Shown here piece by piece: positions 36,643-46,460 of a stretch of DNA of 64,000 nt. The translations under genes were made by a program, and so were the position numbers. The stretch is from Clostridium pasteurianum DSM 525 = ATCC 6013. GTDB lineage: Bacteria > Bacillota > Clostridia > Clostridiales > Clostridiaceae. The stretch lies in contig NZ_CP009268.1 in assembly GCF_000807255.1 (NCBI RefSeq), positions 2,448,384 to 2,512,383 of the forward strand, given 5' to 3'. The notes below the pieces were generated by a model. That model was not told the origin of the DNA. It ran no database searches and saw only the letters and a program-made list of their open reading frames with translations. Position 1 is the first letter of the stretch; every line of letters begins with the position of its first letter.

Positions 36643-36671
36643 AAAATATCACTGGATAATTTTTTTGTCAA
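36643..36671 (-). promoter_or_regulatory. Sigma-A promoter of the hrcA operon
   Basis: Minus-strand TTGACA (36666-36671) and TATTTT (36643-36648) with a 17-base spacer. The expected start near 36636 lies just upstream of CIRCE. Confidence 0.75.
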
Positions 36672-36814
36672 GTTTTTTATTATAATTAATTGAGATTAAA
36701 TTTAAGCATTTATAAAATTTAACTCCTTAATTCTTAAAATTACTAGATATATTGCCATATCATATTTATATCTAAATAATAGTATACATGTTCGTATAAA
36801 TTATATTCATCAAA

Positions 36815-37933
36815 TTATATATTAATAAAATCACTCAGTATATAATTTGATATTTCCATTCCTCTTGGTGAAAAATACATTCTATCTTCTTCAACAATTA
36901 GCATATGCAGAGATTGATACTTTTCTATAACATCGCTGTAAATAGAAAATATATCCTTTCTAAATCTATTTTTAAATTCTTCTATAGAAATCCCTTTAAT
37001 TTTTCTAAGTCCAAGGAATATGAATTCCTCCATTTCATCTTCTAATGTATTAGTATAATTTTCTACTACTGCAGTATTATCTTCTTTAATCAATTGTATA
37101 TATTTTTTTACATTAGATTCATTTCTATACCTTATTCCATCATAATATGAATGTGCTCCCGAACCTATTCCAATATAATTTTGTAAATTCCAATAGGTAA
37201 GATTATGTTTACATTCTAAACCCTTCTTTGAAAAATTAGAAATTTCGTATTGAAAATATCCATTTTTACTTAAAAACTCTTTTGTAATAGAATACATTTC
37301 ACTTACAACATCCTCATCTGGTAAATCCATTTCATCATATTTATTAAAAAAAGGAGTGCCCTTTTCTAATATAAGACTATAGCAAGATAAATGTTCCGGA
37401 TTTAAATCAACTATAACTTCTAAAGAATGTTTCCACATTTCAACATTCTGTCCAGGAAGACCAAACATCAAATCTATATTTATATTATTAAAACCCATAC
37501 TTCTAGACATATTATAACTATTTAAGAAATCATTATAATTATGTATTCTTCCTAAAGTTTTTAGTAAACTGTCCTGTACTGACTGAAGACCTATACTGAG
37601 TCTATTTACTCCCATATCTTTTAAAACTTTAAGTTTCTCTTTTGTAAATGTTCCAGGATTCCCTTCTATTGTAAATTCTACTTGTTTAGATAAATTTAAA
37701 TTTTTTAAAATTTCTTTTAAATTTTTTAAACATTGTAAATTTAAATAGGTGGGAGTTCCCCCACCTATAAAAATTGTTGATATTTTTTTATCTGCAACTT
37801 TTTTTATTTCTATATTCAATGCTATAATATACTGTTCCATTAAATTTTCATTATTGGCGAAAGAAGGAAAATCACAATATAAACATTTTTGTTTACAGAA
37901 AGGTATATGAATGTATAAGGCGGTTTTTTCCAT
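36815..37933 (-). CDS. hemW: Radical-SAM heme chaperone HemW-like protein
   Basis: Formerly annotated as oxygen-independent coproporphyrinogen III oxidase; HemW relatives bind heme and deliver it to apoproteins. The radical-SAM motif is CKQKCLYCDF (residues 13-22), with the FIGGGTPTYLN and LSIGLQSVQDSLLKTLGRIHNYNDF blocks. The CxxxCxxC is followed by Asp-Phe as in HemW-type proteins. The 372-residue length is typical. It follows lepA, as in Bacillus. Confidence 0.93.
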   Translation of the reverse strand: MEKTALYIHIPFCKQKCLYCDFPSFANNENLMEQYIIALNIEIKKVADKKISTIFIGGGTPTYLNLQCLKNLKEILKNLNLSKQVEFTIEGNPGTFTKEKLKVLKDMGVNRLSIGLQSVQDSLLKTLGRIHNYNDFLNSYNMSRSMGFNNINIDLMFGLPGQNVEMWKHSLEVIVDLNPEHLSCYSLILEKGTPFFNKYDEMDLPDEDVVSEMYSITKEFLSKNGYFQYEISNFSKKGLECKHNLTYWNLQNYIGIGSGAHSYYDGIRYRNESNVKKYIQLIKEDNTAVVENYTNTLEDEMEEFIFLGLRKIKGISIEEFKNRFRKDIFSIYSDVIEKYQSLHMLIVEEDRMYFSPRGMEISNYILSDFINI

Positions 37934-37994
37934 ATTATCTACTCCATTGTAATTTCATTTTTTAATTAATATCAACTTAACTTAATAGCTAATT

Positions 37995-38044
37995 TTATAT
38001 AATTCATCTAAACTTAATTGGAGTACAAACTCCAACTAAGTAAG
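37995..38044 (-). repeat. Dispersed hairpin repeat, copy A
   Basis: On the minus strand CTTACTTAG and a 12-bp hairpin (loop TTGT) are followed by TTAAGTTTAGAT, two variable bases and ATTATATAA. The same flanks occur around a different stem at 50292-50339. It lies after lepA and may double as its terminator. Confidence 0.65.
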
Positions 38045-38077
38045 ATTCATTGATACTCTCATTTTCTTTTAATAATA

Positions 38078-39883
38078 TCAGTCTACTTTTAGTATAGACA
38101 TAAATGCTTCTTGAGGAACTTCCACACTTCCCACCTGTCTCATTCTCTTTTTACCTTCTTTTTGTTTTTCAAGAAGCTTTTTCTTTCTGCTTATATCTCC
38201 ACCATAACATTTAGCAAGTACGTCCTTTCTAAGTGCCTTTACTGTCTCCCTTGCAATAATCTTTGCTCCTACTGCTGCTTGTATAGGTATTTCAAACATC
38301 TGCCTTGGTATTATTTCCTTTAACTTTTCAGCTATACTTCTTCCCCTATTGTAAGCTCTCTCTTCTGGTACAATCATTGAAAGAGCATCTACCACATCTC
38401 CATTTAGCATTATATCCAATTTTACCAATTTAGTTTGAGTGTATCCATCAAGTTCATAATCAAAAGATGCATATCCTCTACTCTTTGATTTTAATACATC
38501 AAAAAAATCGTATATAATTTCATTTAAAGGCATTTTATAGTTTAGCATAACTCTTGTAGTTTCTATATACTGCATATCTATAAAAGTTCCTCTTCTATCC
38601 TGGCAAAGTTCCATAATAGCTCCAACATAATCAGATGGAGTAATTATGGAAGCCTTAACTATAGGCTCTTCCATAAATTTTATCTCAGAAGTCTCTGGTA
38701 AATTTGTTGGATTTGTTATCTCTAAAATAGTATCATCTGTCTTTGTAACTTTATATATTACTGATGGAGCCGTAGTTATAATATCAAGATTAAATTCTCT
38801 TTCTATTCTTTCTTGAATTATTTCCATATGGAGGAGTCCAAGAAAACCGCATCTAAAACCAAATCCCAAGGCTATAGAAGTTTCTGGTTCAAAATTTAAA
38901 GCCGCATCATTTACTTGAAGTTTTTCCAATGCTTCTTTAAGTTCACCATATTTAGCTCCATCCACAGGATAAATACCACTATATACCATAGGTATAGCTG
39001 GTCTATAACCAGGTAATGGCTCTACGGCACCCTTTCCAATCTCAGTCATTGTGTCTCCTACTCTTGCATCTCTTACATTCTTAATTGAAGCTGTTACATA
39101 TCCAACATCTCCTGCCCTAAGTTCTTTTATAGGATAAAAATTAGGTACAAAAACCCCCACCTCTGTAACTTCATACTGCTTCCCTGTAGCCATAAGTTTT
39201 ATTTTGGTTCCAGCTTTTACAATACCGTCTTTAACTCTAATATAGCTTACCACACCTTTATAACTGTCATAATAGGAATCAAATATAAGAGCTTTTAATG
39301 GTGCATCTTCATCTCCGTCGGGAGCTGGTATCTTATCTATTACAGCTTCTAAAACATCTTCCACATTCAACCCTGTTTTAGCTGAAATAAGAGGTGCATC
39401 TGATGCCTCTATTCCAATTACATCTTCTATTTCCTGTTTTATCTCATCTGGTCTTGCACTGGGTAAATCTATTTTGTTTATAACTGGTACCACTTCAAGA
39501 CCATGATCTACAGCTAAATAGCAATTAGCAAGAGTTTGAGCCTGTATCCCTTGAGTGGCATCTACAACTAATATAGCTCCTTCACAGGCAGCAAGGCTTC
39601 TAGATACTTCATAATTAAAATCTACATGTCCTGGAGTATCAATTAAATTCAATATATATTCCTCTCCATTTTCTCTTCTATACACAAGTCTTGCTGCCTG
39701 AGATTTTATAGTTATACCTCTTTCTCTCTCAAGCTCCATATTATCAAGCACTTGCTGTTCCATCTCTCTTTGAGTAAGGGTTCCTGTCTTTTCCAATAAT
39801 CTATCTGCAAGTGTAGATTTTCCGTGATCTATATGAGCAACTATGCAAAAATTTCTTATATTTTGTTCTCTTTTGCTTTGCAT
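38078..39883 (-). CDS. lepA: Elongation factor 4 (LepA)
   Basis: Translational GTPase that acts on stalled or back-translocated ribosomes and in 30S assembly. G motifs: [14 protein letters not shown] (G1), [11 protein letters not shown] (G2), DTPGHVDF (G3), NKIDLP (G4). The LepA-specific C-terminus ends [10 protein letters not shown] with [11 protein letters not shown]-type basic segment. The 601-residue length is standard. Upstream lies an unrecognised gene and spoIIP; downstream hemW. Confidence 0.97.
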   Translation of the reverse strand: MQSKREQNIRNFCIVAHIDHGKSTLADRLLEKTGTLTQREMEQQVLDNMELERERGITIKSQAARLVYRRENGEEYILNLIDTPGHVDFNYEVSRSLAACEGAILVVDATQGIQAQTLANCYLAVDHGLEVVPVINKIDLPSARPDEIKQEIEDVIGIEASDAPLISAKTGLNVEDVLEAVIDKIPAPDGDEDAPLKALIFDSYYDSYKGVVSYIRVKDGIVKAGTKIKLMATGKQYEVTEVGVFVPNFYPIKELRAGDVGYVTASIKNVRDARVGDTMTEIGKGAVEPLPGYRPAIPMVYSGIYPVDGAKYGELKEALEKLQVNDAALNFEPETSIALGFGFRCGFLGLLHMEIIQERIEREFNLDIITTAPSVIYKVTKTDDTILEITNPTNLPETSEIKFMEEPIVKASIITPSDYVGAIMELCQDRRGTFIDMQYIETTRVMLNYKMPLNEIIYDFFDVLKSKSRGYASFDYELDGYTQTKLVKLDIMLNGDVVDALSMIVPEERAYNRGRSIAEKLKEIIPRQMFEIPIQAAVGAKIIARETVKALRKDVLAKCYGGDISRKKKLLEKQKEGKKRMRQVGSVEVPQEAFMSILKVD

Positions 39884-40043
39884 TAATCAATTACCCCCAT
39901 TTATTTAAAAGTATTTTTCCATAACTATATATATAAAATCAGCTTAAATTATAACACAAATACTTGAGATTATGTCAATAACGAAGGTTTTTATCTTAAT
40001 TTTAATTACTGTAAATAAAATTCTAGTGTTTTATTTCAAATAC

Positions 40044-40619
40044 TTAGAAATCATTTTTCAAGGAGGCTATTATTCTTTCTATGCTCTTAAAAAAATTAGA
40101 AGTATTAAAGTAATCAGTCCTTGGGTAAATTCCTTCTTTAAATGAAGTTATTTGAGATTTAACATTATTGAATTTTTTATCACTATTACCTAAGTTATCC
40201 ATAATATTATTCAATAATTTTGCAAATATATTTGACATATAAGTTATTTCATTTTCTATGCTGCGCATTATGCTGTTATTTAAATATACTTTATAATTTT
40301 TAGTTTCAAATCTTAAATCTAAAGGATTCATACTAAAAAGTATTCTAAATCTTGGTACATATACCTTAAAAACTATATCTGTGTCATCTGATTCATATTT
40401 CTCAGGATTATCCATTTTATCTTCAAGTAAATCTAATTTTTTTTCCATATCATCTAAGTTATATTTATTTATCTTATTTCTATAAGATACTTCTGAGGCT
40501 TTCATATGTATTTCATTAGAATATATATTTCTATTTAAAGCAATATTATTTATGCCCAGTCCAATAACTATTTCCAATATTATTAATAAAATAAAAATAT
40601 AATATATTTTTCTTTTCAT
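40044..40619 (-). CDS. Unrecognised membrane-anchored protein
   Basis: A 191-residue protein that I do not recognise. Residues 5-25 (IYYIFILLIILEIVIGLGINN) form a signal anchor; the rest is extracytoplasmic, mostly helical and lysine-rich, with no cysteines and no repeat. The middle segment FKVYVPRFRILFSMNPLDLRFETKNYKVYL looks strand-forming. The ribosome-binding site AGGAGG lies inside a hairpin 10 bases after spoIIP. Its place between spoIIP and lepA suggests, but does not prove, a sporulation role. Confidence 0.65.
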   Translation of the reverse strand: MKRKIYYIFILLIILEIVIGLGINNIALNRNIYSNEIHMKASEVSYRNKINKYNLDDMEKKLDLLEDKMDNPEKYESDDTDIVFKVYVPRFRILFSMNPLDLRFETKNYKVYLNNSIMRSIENEITYMSNIFAKLLNNIMDNLGNSDKKFNNVKSQITSFKEGIYPRTDYFNTSNFFKSIERIIASLKNDF

Positions 40620-40620
40620 A

Positions 40621-40659
40621 AAAAGAGTACCTCCTGATATTTAAAGGATGTACTCTTTT
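40621..40659 (-). promoter_or_regulatory. Hairpin covering the ribosome-binding site after spoIIP
   Basis: Arms AAAAGAGTAC and GTACTCTTTT are exact complements. The loop-side strand carries CATCC and AGGAGG, and the T-run reaches the ATG of the next gene. It can work as a spoIIP terminator and, if read through, would mask the Shine-Dalgarno of the downstream gene. Confidence 0.6.
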
Positions 40660-40670
40660 ATGGTTTTTAT

Positions 40671-41765
40671 TCATTTTTTTCCATTTAAATATTCTGCAAT
40701 CATTCTTGCTATATACTTTGATGAGGCCTTAGATTCATCAAGGGAATTTGGAGTGGATCCAATTTCCAATAAAAATGCATTATTACTTTTTGCTTGATTA
40801 AAAAAATTCATTCCATAATCATAGTAATATATTCCATTTCCTATAGTCAATCCTGGAAAATTCTTTTTTGCTGTATTGAGCATAGAATTTACAATCAACA
40901 TATTCTTATCAAAATGAGGATTTTTTCTAGCCATTACAAACATTATTTTAGCCACATTTTCTCCATTTATATTGGCAGTAACATTAGCTTTATTGGGATC
41001 CGAATCTCTATGTATATCAATTATCATTTTGAAATCCCCATATTTTTTTAAATATTTATCTAGAGTTTCTCCTGATCTCTGATAACTTTTATTATAAGCT
41101 AAAACATTGTGTATAGTGGTGTCATGTATTACAGAAATACCATAGTTATTAGAGAGCTCTTTAGCAAGTTCATCTCCAACGGCACATACATTTTTCGTAG
41201 GATCAAGATTATCTGGTCCATATTGTCCATAACTTTCAGTGGTATGAGAATGATATATAAGTATTTCCGGCTTTGAATTATCTAAATTCTTCTTTAGTTG
41301 AGGATTATAAATTTGAAAGATCTGCTTAGGTTCATTATTATCTTTATTCACATTGTTGTCTGTACTGGTTTTAGTTATATCACTATCTTTCAAATTAAAA
41401 TCACTTATTCTATTATCAACATTATAAGCTACATAATTATTATCTTCTTTAAAATAAGATATTTCCTTTTTTAAAATTTCGTCAGGACTTCTTAAGTTAA
41501 TTCCTATATAATTTAAAAGTCCACTTTTTAGCGAAAATGTACTTTCTGCCATATCTTCTTCATCAAAATTTGTAACTTTAACTATAGGCATAACATAATT
41601 AACCATCTGCACATAGAACATATTTCCTTTACTGCCAGTTAATCTTTGCTGAGTTTTTTGTAAATTAAAAAAACTAAAGAACATATAAATAGAAAATATC
41701 ATTATAGTAAGACCTAAAATTAATGTAAAACTATTCTTCTCATGGTTTATCCCTTTATTAATCAT
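40671..41765 (-). CDS. spoIIP: Stage II sporulation protein P (peptidoglycan amidase/endopeptidase)
   Basis: Membrane-anchored hydrolase that, with SpoIID and SpoIIM, thins septal peptidoglycan to drive engulfment. Residues 10-30 form a signal anchor (FTLILGLTIMIFSIYMFFSFF). The amidase domain has PEILIYHSHTTESY (zinc His and Glu), FKMIIDIHRDSDP and a late AFLLEIGSTPNSLDES with the catalytic Glu. ATG at 41765 has GGAGG eight bases upstream. It follows gpr after a 290-base non-coding stretch. Confidence 0.93.
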   Translation of the reverse strand: MINKGINHEKNSFTLILGLTIMIFSIYMFFSFFNLQKTQQRLTGSKGNMFYVQMVNYVMPIVKVTNFDEEDMAESTFSLKSGLLNYIGINLRSPDEILKKEISYFKEDNNYVAYNVDNRISDFNLKDSDITKTSTDNNVNKDNNEPKQIFQIYNPQLKKNLDNSKPEILIYHSHTTESYGQYGPDNLDPTKNVCAVGDELAKELSNNYGISVIHDTTIHNVLAYNKSYQRSGETLDKYLKKYGDFKMIIDIHRDSDPNKANVTANINGENVAKIMFVMARKNPHFDKNMLIVNSMLNTAKKNFPGLTIGNGIYYYDYGMNFFNQAKSNNAFLLEIGSTPNSLDESKASSKYIARMIAEYLNGKK

Positions 41766-41833
41766 CCACATTACCTCCCGCTTATAAAAAAGCAAAAGAA
41801 ATAAAAACAACATCCAATTATTTCTTTCACCTG

Positions 41834-41938
41834 ACTAACTTGGCGTAAGTCTCCCACGCACTCTGTGAAAGCGATTCGTACCAAATTAAAATTTGGACTC
41901 TCTGCTTTTCTTCAAGTGGGAGTTCAACGCCAAGTAAG
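41834..41938 (-). repeat. Dispersed hairpin repeat, long copy B
   Basis: A nested palindrome about 100 bases long. Outer arms ACTTGGCG (41838-41845) and CGCCAAGT (41928-41935), then CTCCCAC/GTGGGAG, and an inner CCAAATTAAAATTTGG. On the minus strand it starts CTTACTT, as do copies A and C. It resembles the hairpin ends of IS200/IS605-type elements; no transposase is present. Confidence 0.55.
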
Positions 41939-41958
41939 CCATGCATTTGCAGTTCTAA

Positions 41959-41993
41959 AATTCAGATGGGGTAAAAGAATCCCCACCTGAATT
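41959..41993 (-). terminator. gpr terminator
   Basis: Stem AATTCAGATGGGG with CCCCACCTGAATT (one mismatch) and a 9-base loop, followed on the minus strand by TTTTAG. It lies 65 bases after gpr. Confidence 0.65.
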
Positions 41994-42058
41994 AAGATCT
42001 TGCTTCAATATGCCTTAATTAAACTATATGAGAAATAATATGTATTTATAACTTTTAT

Positions 42059-43030
42059 TTATTGTAAAAATCTATCTATATCTTCTCTACCAAGAGCAGG
42101 TTGAAGAGAAATATTTATTCCATTTGCTATTATTTTCGATATAGAATCTATAACCATATCTACTTCTTTAGGTGTAACCATAAGATTTCCTACATAAGGA
42201 TCTAATATTTCTTTTATCATACTTTGCTTATCATTTTTATCCATAGTTTTAAGCATATTATAAAAATCTCCTCCCTGTTTTGCACTATTAATCATCTGAT
42301 CAATTACCATATCAATAGTATCGTTTGCCATAGTAGCTGCATCTACCACTGTTGGAACGCCTACCGCTATGACCGGTATCCCCAGTGTTCTCTCACTTAT
42401 TTCCATTCTTCTATTTCCAACACCAGATCCCGGTGAAATACCAGTAGTACCAATTTGTATCGTTGAGTTTACCCTTTCCATTTTTCTTGATGCCAAAGCA
42501 TCAATACATATTATTAAATTAGGTTTAATTTTATCTACTACTCCTTTTATTATTTCACTAGTTTCCATACCTGTAATCCCAAGCACTCCTGGTGCCAAAG
42601 CACATACAGGCCTTATTCTCTCATCGATACTATCCGGTACAAGTTCCTTTAAGTGCCTTGTTATCATTATTTTTGAAACAACTTTAGGTCCTAAAGCATC
42701 AGGAGTTATGTTCCAATTACCAAGTCCTACTACCAGTGCCGTCATACTATCTTCCAAATTTACAAGTTTTGAAAGTTCTTCCCCTAGAACTTCGCTTACA
42801 TCATCCATAGCATCAATATCATAGTGAATGAGTCTAGGCATATCTATAGTTATATAAGTTCCTTTAGGTTTACCCATAGCTTTTGCTCCCTCTTCCGTAA
42901 CTACTTTTACATTGGTTATTTTTATTTTACCTTTATTACTGTTTGAAACTTCAACCCCTTGAATCTTTCTGCTATTTTCCTTTTCATATACTTCTTTTGC
43001 CTCTACTGCAAGGTCTGTTCTTATACTCAA
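42059..43030 (-). CDS. gpr: Germination protease (spore protease)
   Basis: Degrades small acid-soluble spore proteins at germination; made as a zymogen that self-cleaves near its N-terminus. The N-terminal SIRTDLAVEAKEVYEKE, TALVVGLGNWNITPDALGPKVV, CIDALASRKMERVNSTIQI and IPVIAVGVPTVVDAATMANDTID are family blocks. TTG at 43030 is preferred: GGGAGTGA lies seven bases upstream and it matches the usual start of the zymogen. It is expected to be made in the forespore (sigma-G); I could not place a promoter. spoIIP follows. Confidence 0.94.
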   Translation of the reverse strand: MSIRTDLAVEAKEVYEKENSRKIQGVEVSNSNKGKIKITNVKVVTEEGAKAMGKPKGTYITIDMPRLIHYDIDAMDDVSEVLGEELSKLVNLEDSMTALVVGLGNWNITPDALGPKVVSKIMITRHLKELVPDSIDERIRPVCALAPGVLGITGMETSEIIKGVVDKIKPNLIICIDALASRKMERVNSTIQIGTTGISPGSGVGNRRMEISERTLGIPVIAVGVPTVVDAATMANDTIDMVIDQMINSAKQGGDFYNMLKTMDKNDKQSMIKEILDPYVGNLMVTPKEVDMVIDSISKIIANGINISLQPALGREDIDRFLQ

Positions 43031-43139
43031 AATAATCACTCCCATTAAATATTTATAAATCTATCTTTCCCATACAAATTTTAACTATTCTTTTTTGTTA
43101 ATTTAACTTACAAAGTTATAAATAACTTCTGATTAATGC

Positions 43140-43168
43140 TTGAAGAATATTTTTTTTAATGTTATAAT
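43140..43168 (+). promoter_or_regulatory. Sigma-A promoter of rpsT
   Basis: TTGAAG (43140-43145) and TATAAT (43163-43168) with 17-base spacing, about 80 bases before the S20 start. The leader contains an AGCTCG/CGAGT pairing that could form a small hairpin. Confidence 0.75.
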
Positions 43169-43248
43169 ATTTTTTGTTAAATATGGAGAAAGCTCGTATA
43201 ATATTCCCCAAAAGCGAGTGTTATAAAAATATAAGGGGGTGAAAATTA

Positions 43249-43515
43249 ATGGCTAACATAAAATCTGCAAAAAAAAGAATTAAAGTTACTCAAACTAAGA
43301 CTCTTAAAAATAAGATGATAAAATCTGCTCTAAAAACTGTTATAAAGAAATTTGAACTAGCAGTTACAGAAAACAAAGCTGAAGAAGCTAAAGCTAATTA
43401 TGTAAAGGTAGTTAAATCTTTAGATATGGCTGTTTCAAAAGGAGTTATTCATAAAAATAAAGCGGCTAGATCTAAATCAAGATTAGCACTAAAATTAAAT
43501 GCTTTAACTGCATAA
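43249..43515 (+). CDS. rpsT: 30S ribosomal protein S20
   Basis: Binds 16S rRNA early in assembly. The sequence begins [21 protein letters not shown] and ends [18 protein letters not shown]; 88 basic residues are usual. AGGGGGTG lies 7 bases before ATG. It is divergent from gpr and convergent with holA, with its own promoter and terminator. Confidence 0.98.
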   Translation: MANIKSAKKRIKVTQTKTLKNKMIKSALKTVIKKFELAVTENKAEEAKANYVKVVKSLDMAVSKGVIHKNKAARSKSRLALKLNALTA

Positions 43516-43516
43516 T

Positions 43517-43555
43517 AAATAAACCGGTGTATAAGCACCGGCCTATTTATTTTTT
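43517..43555 (+). terminator. rpsT terminator
   Basis: Stem CCGGTG/CACCGG extended by AATAAA/TTTATT pairing and followed by ATTTTTT. It may also serve holA on the other strand. Confidence 0.85.
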
Positions 43556-43599
43556 GTAAAATTATTATAATGATTTGCTTATTATATCTAATTAATATA

Positions 43600-44628
43600 C
43601 TAAACCATAGCACTTTTTATTATAAGCAATTCTAATTTAACCCTTTCATTACTTCCTTGACTTTTTAGTTCCCTTTCAGTTTCAATACATATTTCTTCTG
43701 ATTTTATTATTTGTTCCAACGTGTATTTTTGACATTGTCTCATCATCTTTTCGCATATAAAGGGATGAAGCCTATATTCTTTAGCTAGCTCCTCCTTTCC
43801 CCTTTTATTCTCCATACCAATTTTTAAATTCATCATAATTCTAAATTGTCTTTCTATCATCGATAAAATATTTGTAGCTTTTTCTCCCTTATAAATAAGC
43901 TCTGATAAAACTTCTATAGCTCTTTCCGGTCTTCTTTGAGATAAAAAATCCACAAGATTAAAAATATCATTATCACTTTTTTGTGGAAGAAGATCTAAAA
44001 TATCTTGTTTTTCAATATTTCTTCCTTCCGTATAACAACAAAGCTTATCTACCTCATTTTTAATTATATCCATATTATTTTCAACTTCACTGCAGAAAAA
44101 ACTTAAATTAGTTCTGTCAATATTTTTCCCTTTCTCATTAAATATTTCCTTTACTTTATTTTGAAGCATAACACCTTTTAATTTAGTAAATTCTACTACA
44201 CAAGCATTTTTATCTAACCGTTTTACTTTACTACTGATTTTTTCCCTATCATTATCAAAAACATAATACATAATTAATATACTTTGTTTTGGGAAATCCT
44301 CACTATACTTTTTTAATTTTTTTAATATGGTATCTCCATTTTTATTTATATGCTTAGTTCTGTCAGAAAGAAAATCTGCCCTATAGACAACTATAACTTT
44401 ATTATCACTCATAAAAGGCAACGTTTCACAGGAATTAATTATTTCTTCATAAGTTACAGCCACTCCATCAAATTCAAAATAATTTAAATCTAAAAAATCA
44501 TTATTTACTGAAAGCTTAACAATTTTTTTAATACTATCTTTTATCATCTGTTCATTATGACCACAAAATATATAAAAATTATCTATTGTCTTTTTTATTC
44601 TACTGTCTAAATCTAAAAAATTAATCAT
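43600..44628 (-). CDS. holA: DNA polymerase III delta subunit
   Basis: Clamp-loader subunit that opens the beta clamp. The N-terminal ATPase-like domain has NFYIFCGHNEQMIKDSIKKI and ETLPFMSDNKVIVVYRADFL. The later VENNMDIIKNEVDKLCCY and IFNLVDFLSQRRPERAIEVLSELI blocks are characteristic. ATG at 44628 with GGAGGATG upstream gives 342 residues, the usual length. It lies directly downstream of comEC, a common Firmicutes order, and is transcribed towards rpsT. Confidence 0.93.
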   Translation of the reverse strand: MINFLDLDSRIKKTIDNFYIFCGHNEQMIKDSIKKIVKLSVNNDFLDLNYFEFDGVAVTYEEIINSCETLPFMSDNKVIVVYRADFLSDRTKHINKNGDTILKKLKKYSEDFPKQSILIMYYVFDNDREKISSKVKRLDKNACVVEFTKLKGVMLQNKVKEIFNEKGKNIDRTNLSFFCSEVENNMDIIKNEVDKLCCYTEGRNIEKQDILDLLPQKSDNDIFNLVDFLSQRRPERAIEVLSELIYKGEKATNILSMIERQFRIMMNLKIGMENKRGKEELAKEYRLHPFICEKMMRQCQKYTLEQIIKSEEICIETERELKSQGSNERVKLELLIIKSAMV

Positions 44629-44678
44629 TTCATCCTCCAATATTACATATTTGCATCTAGACAAAATTCAAAAAATTT

Positions 44679-46460
44679 TTAATCCGTATAAACTATAACT
44701 CTATCTGCAAATATTTGAAAATTAATATTGTTCTTAGGTAAATCAATACTTCTATTTTTTTTATTTATATTGACTTTCATTATATCATAATTTTTATTCA
44801 TCTTCATGGTTTTATACTTTACAGTATCCCCTTTAAAATCAATTAGTGAAATCCTATTATCCTTTTTAATAACTTTTATTATATTATTCTCCTTTCCTTG
44901 ACATTTAGGTATATAAATTAAATACTTAGCTATTGCAATTTTATAATCTTCACTATAATTGCTCATAAAAGTATCTACGCTTAGCATTCCCTGCAATCTA
45001 CTCTTTTCATCTTCATCTTTTATTTCATAATTAGCTATTAAGATATCTTCACCTCTATATCGTACTATAAAACCGCTGCCATTTTTTAAAGCAACATGAT
45101 CTATCTTTGGAAAGAAGTTATATTGATAAATTATTATAGCTAAAAGTAATATTATAGGAGCAAATTTTAATTTTTCATAGCCTTTTTTCATAAGTATATA
45201 ACAGGGATATAAAAATAAAATAAATATTGTATTTATAGTTGATATATATACAATTGGTGGAGATACTTTCATCAGTGATACAGTGCCTCCATTAATTGAC
45301 ATCATTATAATATTGATAAATGCACATACTAGGTTGAAAATAGGCTTTATAAAACTTACAACTAAAGCTATATTTGATAGAATTACAATAATAGAATATA
45401 GTGGAATAATAAATAAATCCCCTAAAAGAAATCCTAAAGCAAAATTTTTAATACTGAATAGAACATAAGGCATAGAAAGAGACTGTGCACTTAAAGTCAA
45501 ACTTATACTTTCATTTAATCTAAGGGGTAGTCTATATAGTACTTTAGATAACTTTTTATAAAATAAAATTATTCCCAATGTTGATAAAAATGAAAGCCCA
45601 AATCCAATATTTATAACATAATAAGGTTTAATCATAAGCAGAATCATAGCAGCTATACTCAATGACGAAAAAGCATCATAATTTTTAGTAAGTTTTTTAG
45701 ATAGCTTTAATACAATTATCATTATAAGTGATCTCAAAGTAGCTGCCTGAGATCCTGTAAATATGGTATATATAATGGAAATAAATATAGATATCTGTAA
45801 ATTTAAAAAGCTTTCCAGCACTTTAAATATTATTGCCATATGAAGACCTGATACACTTATAACGTGTACTATTCCAAGTTTTTTAAAATCATATTTATCC
45901 TCCATAGACAAATAAGAAGTATCACCAAAAGCTACAGACATTATTTTTGCAGTATTTCTTTCTCCAAATTTCCAATAGAATTTATTATATATATTTTTTC
46001 TAAAGGAATACAAATAGGAAATGGTATCTCTCTGTTTGTCTTTAACATATTTAACTTTAAAATCACCTAGACTTCCATTCTCATAATCTATATTTTTTTC
46101 AAATTCTCCAGTGACAGTTATTTTTTCTCCTTGTTGAACATCAAAAATATTTCCACTAATACTTATATTCCTACCTTTATAATTTCCCGTAGCATAAAAT
46201 TTATTTTTTGTAATAATTCTAAAGGTATAACTAGATTTATTGGTTAAATCCAATTTAAAATATAAATTAAAATTTATGAATCCTATTATAAAAAATCCTA
46301 TTACGATAAAACTATACTTTTTTTCACAGCTTAACACTATAATGATAAAAAAAGATGCAGCAATAGCTACATCTAAAAATAAGTTTATTTGTAGAATCAA
46401 AGCACAAATACATCCCATTATCATGGAAATACAAAAATATACAAGAGGCTTATCCATCAT
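44679..46460 (-). CDS. comEC: ComEC/Rec2-type DNA uptake channel without the C-terminal metallo-beta-lactamase domain
   Basis: Polytopic membrane protein of the competence DNA channel. The N-terminal OB-containing region (about 30-150) is followed by the competence domain: FGDTSYLSMEDKYDFKKLGIVHVISVSGLHMAIIF (cited in part as ISVSGLHMAI) and about eight helices (about 190-440). The C-terminal 150 residues are soluble, but no HxHxDH metal motif is present and the whole chain is 593 residues, against more than 700 for full ComEC. It overlaps the 96-residue gene upstream by 4 bases and precedes holA. The truncation may reflect a lineage-specific variant. Confidence 0.85.
   Translation of the reverse strand: MMDKPLVYFCISMIMGCICALILQINLFLDVAIAASFFIIIVLSCEKKYSFIVIGFFIIGFINFNLYFKLDLTNKSSYTFRIITKNKFYATGNYKGRNISISGNIFDVQQGEKITVTGEFEKNIDYENGSLGDFKVKYVKDKQRDTISYLYSFRKNIYNKFYWKFGERNTAKIMSVAFGDTSYLSMEDKYDFKKLGIVHVISVSGLHMAIIFKVLESFLNLQISIFISIIYTIFTGSQAATLRSLIMIIVLKLSKKLTKNYDAFSSLSIAAMILLMIKPYYVINIGFGLSFLSTLGIILFYKKLSKVLYRLPLRLNESISLTLSAQSLSMPYVLFSIKNFALGFLLGDLFIIPLYSIIVILSNIALVVSFIKPIFNLVCAFINIIMMSINGGTVSLMKVSPPIVYISTINTIFILFLYPCYILMKKGYEKLKFAPIILLLAIIIYQYNFFPKIDHVALKNGSGFIVRYRGEDILIANYEIKDEDEKSRLQGMLSVDTFMSNYSEDYKIAIAKYLIYIPKCQGKENNIIKVIKKDNRISLIDFKGDTVKYKTMKMNKNYDIMKVNINKKNRSIDLPKNNINFQIFADRVIVYTD

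Noticed and set aside
38013-38040. Copy A hairpin as only the lepA terminator
   Set aside because: It has no clean T-run on the minus strand and its flanks recur at 50292-50339, so a simple terminator does not explain it fully.
41824-41940. A complete IS200/IS605 element or CRISPR-like array between gpr and spoIIP
   Set aside because: No transposase or TnpB frame is present and the repeats are palindromic arms, not regularly spaced direct repeats.
43046-43139. A sigma-G promoter for gpr
   Set aside because: The AT-rich upstream region gave several partial matches but none with both elements at the right spacing; not reported as a feature.
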